Part shown: positions 62,701 through 64,000 of the stretch, piece by piece
Numbering within the stretch: the first letter of the stretch is position 1
Layout of the letters: every line of letters begins with the position of its first letter
Assembly (NCBI RefSeq): GCF_028858725.1
Contig: NC_084774.1
Coordinates: 10,328,001-10,392,000, forward strand
Direction: 5' to 3'
Source: Colius striatus
Lineage: Eukaryota > Chordata > Aves > Coliiformes > Coliidae
Length of the DNA stretch: 64,000 nt
Translations under genes and position numbers: made by a program
The notes under the pieces: generated by a model
Database searches by the model: none
What the model saw: the letters and a program-made list of their open reading frames with translations, nothing else
Told to the model about the DNA's origin: nothing

Positions 62701-63072
62701 GCTTTCATCAAAGAAATTGTTCCTCATCTCCAATCTAAACCTGCCCTGGCACAACTCAAGGCCATTTCCTCTTGTCTATCATCACTGTCAAGACTGGAAC
62801 TGACTGTTCCAAACCGAGTTAAGTGTCATTAAAAAAGCCCAAGCAAAGGAAACCGTGAGAATAATCTCCAGTACTGATCACTGATATGTCCTCCAATAAT
62901 CTGTGTCAAGCAGTAGCCCCAGAAGAAGCTGCTGAGCACGATGCCAGACTGCTTCTTGTCCCAGTCGAAGCGGGTGCTGAGGGCGACGGCGCAGATGGGC
63001 ACAGTGACACGGGCACAGTACAGCAGACACGTCCCCAGCAGCAGCATCACCGTCCACACACGGGACTCGGGC
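53606..63072 (-). CDS. SLC17A9: SLC17A9 (VNUT), vesicular nucleotide transporter; twelve exons, first exon missing
   Basis: Gene-level entry for the exons listed below. The spliced frame in the window gives 416 whole codons plus a residue split with the missing first exon; human is 436 residues. The protein is a 12-helix major facilitator of the SLC17 anion transporter family. It takes ATP and other nucleotides into secretory vesicles and lysosomes, driven by membrane potential and chloride. Diagnostic stretches match VNUT throughout: LLLGTCLLYCAR and SSFFWGYCLTQ (helices 1-2), FMTFSRFLMGLLQG with the conserved Arg (helix 4), ESERAFTYS, NVVPWLVAIP and SGFLSDHLINQG (helix 8), ASIGLQTFNHSGISVN (helix 10) and AGYLTETTGSW (helix 12). 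All junctions have AG/GT signals and preserve phase. The gene converges with BHLHE23, as in human. No premature stop is seen, so it is likely functional. Confidence 0.97.
53881..53910 (-). CDS. SLC17A9: SLC17A9 30-bp micro-exon (helix 11)
   Basis: Flanked by tcctttacag| and |GTAAGG, it encodes the core VGNTGGALL within human-like FGVANTAGALAG. It enters with two bases and leaves with one, in phase with both neighbours. Only 30 bp long, so easily missed by ORF-based searches. Confidence 0.93.
   Translation of the reverse strand: MLGIQVEPC
54271..54326 (-). CDS. SLC17A9: SLC17A9 exon (helix 10/11 loop)
   Basis: Acceptor ctcactag|TGGC and donor G|GTAAGAG. It encodes SGISVNVQDLAPSCAGLLF(G), nearly identical to human VNUT. 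56 bp, phases consistent with both neighbours. Confidence 0.96.
54762..54877 (-). CDS. SLC17A9: SLC17A9 exon (helices 9-10)
   Basis: Acceptor ctcttccag|GTCATT and donor CACAG|GTAACA. It encodes VIGSGVSSIFALCLGY, TSSFCKAIVF and ASASIGLQTFNH. 116 bp, starting in phase 0 and ending with two bases of the next Ser codon. Confidence 0.97.
55409..55443 (-). CDS. SLC17A9: SLC17A9 35-bp micro-exon (cytosolic loop)
   Basis: Acceptor ctcttccag|GGTAC and donor ATGCAG|GTAAGA. It encodes (G)YKTITIRKFMQ, matching human GYRAITVRKLMQ. It is a basic loop between helices 8 and 9. Very short but fully supported by phase and homology. Confidence 0.95.
55683..55770 (-). CDS. SLC17A9: SLC17A9 exon (helix 8)
   Basis: Acceptor cctttcag|GGTTGG and donor CAGG|GTAAGA. 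It encodes GWVFNVVPWLVAIPTSL and FSGFLSDHLINQ(G). 88 bp. The stretch is almost identical to human VNUT. Confidence 0.97.
56432..56745 (-). mobile_element. CR1: CR1 LINE 3'-region fragment in an SLC17A9 intron
   Basis: The + strand begins AGAATCATAGAGTCATTGG and continues with complemented CR1 3' phrases (CCTCCCTGGGCAGCCTGG, CATCTCCAATCTAAACCTG, CCCATTTCCTCTTGTCTC). It is a different and more diverged CR1 type than the copy at 5902, and matches the copy at 62524. Its right end is approximate. Confidence 0.88.
57565..57725 (+). mobile_element. CR1: CR1 LINE 3'-end fragment in an SLC17A9 intron
   Basis: Sense orientation: CAGCCTGCCCAGGGAGGGTG, then AACCCACCTGGACACGTTCC, TGTGACCTGATCTAGG and the tail CATTCTGTGATTCTACGAT. 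About 160 bp, 5'-truncated. It is antisense to the host gene and lies about 95 bp from an SLC17A9 exon. Confidence 0.93.
57819..57915 (-). CDS. SLC17A9: SLC17A9 exon (helix 7)
   Basis: Acceptor gtattttcag|GGCTGTC and donor TCAAAG|GTAAGT. It encodes (W)AVIIAQLSTTSTFFTLL and SWLPTFFKESFPESK, the first helix of the C-terminal half. 97 bp. Confidence 0.97.
58727..58823 (-). CDS. SLC17A9: SLC17A9 exon (central loop)
   Basis: Acceptor ttccctgcag|AACTC and donor CTG|GTAGGC. It encodes the cytosolic loop between the two six-helix halves: LIIPIDYLMRGLSIPKQ and TKVPWKQLFKKAPI(W). The VPW..LF.K motif is typical of VNUT, while the rest of the loop diverges from human. Confidence 0.95.
59525..59655 (-). 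CDS. SLC17A9: SLC17A9 exon (helices 5-6)
   Basis: Acceptor ccttgcag|GACACTG and donor GAAAG|GTAAGT. It encodes TLVIGVAGSLLLDWYGW and ESVFYFSGLLTLLWVHC, then KYLLSEK. 131 bp, phases match neighbours. Confidence 0.97.
60413..60512 (-). CDS. SLC17A9: SLC17A9 exon (end of helix 4 and cytosolic loop)
   Basis: Acceptor gcttgtag|GGGTG and donor TTTGG|GTAAGT. It encodes VYFPSLASLLSQKV, then RESERAFTYSTVGTGSQF(G), closely matching human VNUT. At 100 bp without an internal start codon, it would be missed by ORF listing. Confidence 0.96.
61167..61306 (-). CDS. SLC17A9: SLC17A9 exon (helices 3-4)
   Basis: Acceptor ctcttccag|AATAGG and donor CAAG|GTGAGA. It encodes IGGEKVLLLSASAWGFL and LTPLLTHITSAHLVFM, then TFSRFLMGLLQ(G). 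The Arg in TFSR is invariant in VNUT. 140 bp. Confidence 0.97.
62522..62792 (-). mobile_element. CR1: CR1 LINE 3'-region fragment in an SLC17A9 intron
   Basis: The + strand reads ACAGAATCTTTTAGGTTGG, then CAGGGATGGGGACTCCACC, CCTGGGCAGCCTCTTCCAATG, TCCAATCTAAACCTGCCCTGG and CATTTCCTCTTGTC, all complemented CR1 phrases. It is the same type as the copy at 56432 and lies in the same sense as the host gene, about 80 bp downstream of exon 2. Confidence 0.9.
62875..63072 (-). CDS. SLC17A9: SLC17A9 exon 2 (helices 1-2)
   Basis: Acceptor ccttgcag|GCCCGAG and donor GATCA|GTACTG. It encodes VWTVMLLLGTCLLYCARV, then VPICAVALSTRFDWD and SGIVLSSFFWGYCLTQ. It begins with one base completing a codon started in exon 1, so the initiator ATG lies upstream. 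198 bp. Confidence 0.97.
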
Positions 63073-64000
63073 CTGCAAGGATGGAGAGGTAAAGGGCAGA
63101 TGGAATGCTCTGCCTGGCACATCCATGCACAGCAAGGACTTGCTGGTCAGTCTGTCTTGGTAGAACAAAGGTCAGTGCAATCCCCTTGGAGCAGAGTGGT
63201 TCTGACATGGGTCAAATGCAGCTGGTGCCTTTATGAACGATGCTAACTTACATCCCAAACGTTATTTGACCCCAGCAGCAAAATAATCCCTGTCTGTAGG
63301 TGTTGCAAGGTGGGACAGGCTGCTCAGACACTGCTGACTGCAAATGGAAGAAAAAGTAGGAGAGAAACCTGTTTTGTTTGCTTTTTTTCCCCAAACAAGT
63401 CTTTAGAAACTGTTCCTTACAAGGTAAGGATAACAAAGGAAAGGTCAGTGCACACAGTTGGAAGTATTTGCATGGTACACACAGTCTTGGTAGCAAATAT
63501 TTGTTATTTGGCATTCCTACCTCTTCCCCAAAACAGGTGGAGGGGGGAGTGTTACCTTTCCTAAATAGGAGGCAGCTGAAGGAATTTTTCAGTGAGTGAC
63601 AAGACAGAGCCTGGAGAAAGGAGCAGGATATTCCAGCCTGACCTGAGAAGTTTAAGGTAACATAAGTAATAATATGTTAACAGAATATGGTTTTTGGTCC
63701 ATGAGTGCTCAGCCCCAAGAGAAGTGCTCCTGCAGGAGACATGTGCTGGATATAAGCAGGAAGGCAATCTTCTCCTGCTCCAAGCCAGTGATGTGCTTCT
63801 GAAGCAGAGACCCACATTTAGCTGCAAACTTCAGGCCCCAGCTGTATGTGAACTCCCTGCACCCCCTTAACCTCAGCCTGGAGCCCCCTTTGCCTGTGAA
63901 CTAGAGTTAAAAGCTTAGAGGGAACACCCACTATTTGTAGTATTTGTACTTGGTTGATTTTGAGCCCAGAGGCACAAAGCAGTGAGCAAACAGACTCTGC
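63073..64000 (-). other. SLC17A9: Probable SLC17A9 intron 1
   Basis: Ordinary CpG-poor sequence upstream of exon 2 on the - strand. I found no ATG-started segment ending in a donor with the phase exon 2 requires (two leftover bases), and no CpG-rich promoter. The first exon and promoter probably lie beyond 64000. Confidence 0.55.

Noticed and set aside
63561-63827. Minus-strand ORF considered as SLC17A9 exon 1
   Set aside because: It starts at a non-ATG codon, shows no similarity to the VNUT N-terminus and lacks a donor in the right phase.
1-64000. CRISPR arrays, operons, phage or other prokaryotic systems
   Set aside because: The window is avian nuclear DNA with spliced genes. The only tandem array is the minisatellite at 48 kb, which has no spacer structure.

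Overview
This window is vertebrate nuclear DNA and almost certainly comes from a bird. It has single-copy genes with GT-AG introns, long AT-rich intergenic stretches and one CpG-rich island. Its only dispersed repeats are 3'-end fragments of CR1 retrotransposons, whose ATTCTATG-type tails are typical of avian genomes. I saw no rRNA, tRNA, CRISPR or bacterial-style features.

Two genes are certain. BHLHE23 (10848-11522, + strand) is an intronless 224-residue Olig-family bHLH repressor. It lies inside a CpG island with an inverted CCAAT box and a TATA box upstream and a poly(A) signal at 12359. SLC17A9, the vesicular nucleotide transporter VNUT, lies on the - strand. I could place twelve exons from 63072 down to the stop at 53606, and every junction keeps the reading frame. 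They cover the protein from just before transmembrane helix 1 to the C-terminus. The first exon, with the start codon, was not found and is probably to the right of the window. The two genes converge, as on human 20q13.33 (known synteny), and about 41 kb without a recognisable gene separates them.

Layout: 1-4.6 kb is intergenic with one candidate regulatory element. At 4.65-6.5 kb there is a CpG-bearing stretch that can be read as a three-exon - strand gene of unknown identity (weak, speculative), with a CR1 in its putative intron. At 6.5-10.1 kb I see nothing coding. The BHLHE23 regulatory region, gene and 3' UTR occupy 10.1-12.4 kb. The gap from 12.4 to about 51 kb holds several AT-rich, TAAT-rich blocks with unexpectedly retained CpGs that look like developmental enhancers, two CR1 fragments, a 59-bp minisatellite at 48 kb and small hairpins. 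SLC17A9 with its 3' UTR and introns fills 51-63 kb and contains three CR1 fragments. From 63.07 to 64.0 kb is non-coding, probably intron 1.

BHLHE23 is a neural and pancreatic developmental regulator, so the gene-poor block beside it is a reasonable place for its enhancers. SLC17A9 is a vesicle and lysosome ATP transporter with no expected functional link to BHLHE23. I did not find a previously undescribed biological system. The most useful leads are the possible small gene at 4.65-6.5 kb, the enhancer-like blocks, and the two very short SLC17A9 exons (35 and 30 bp) that ORF-based annotation would miss.
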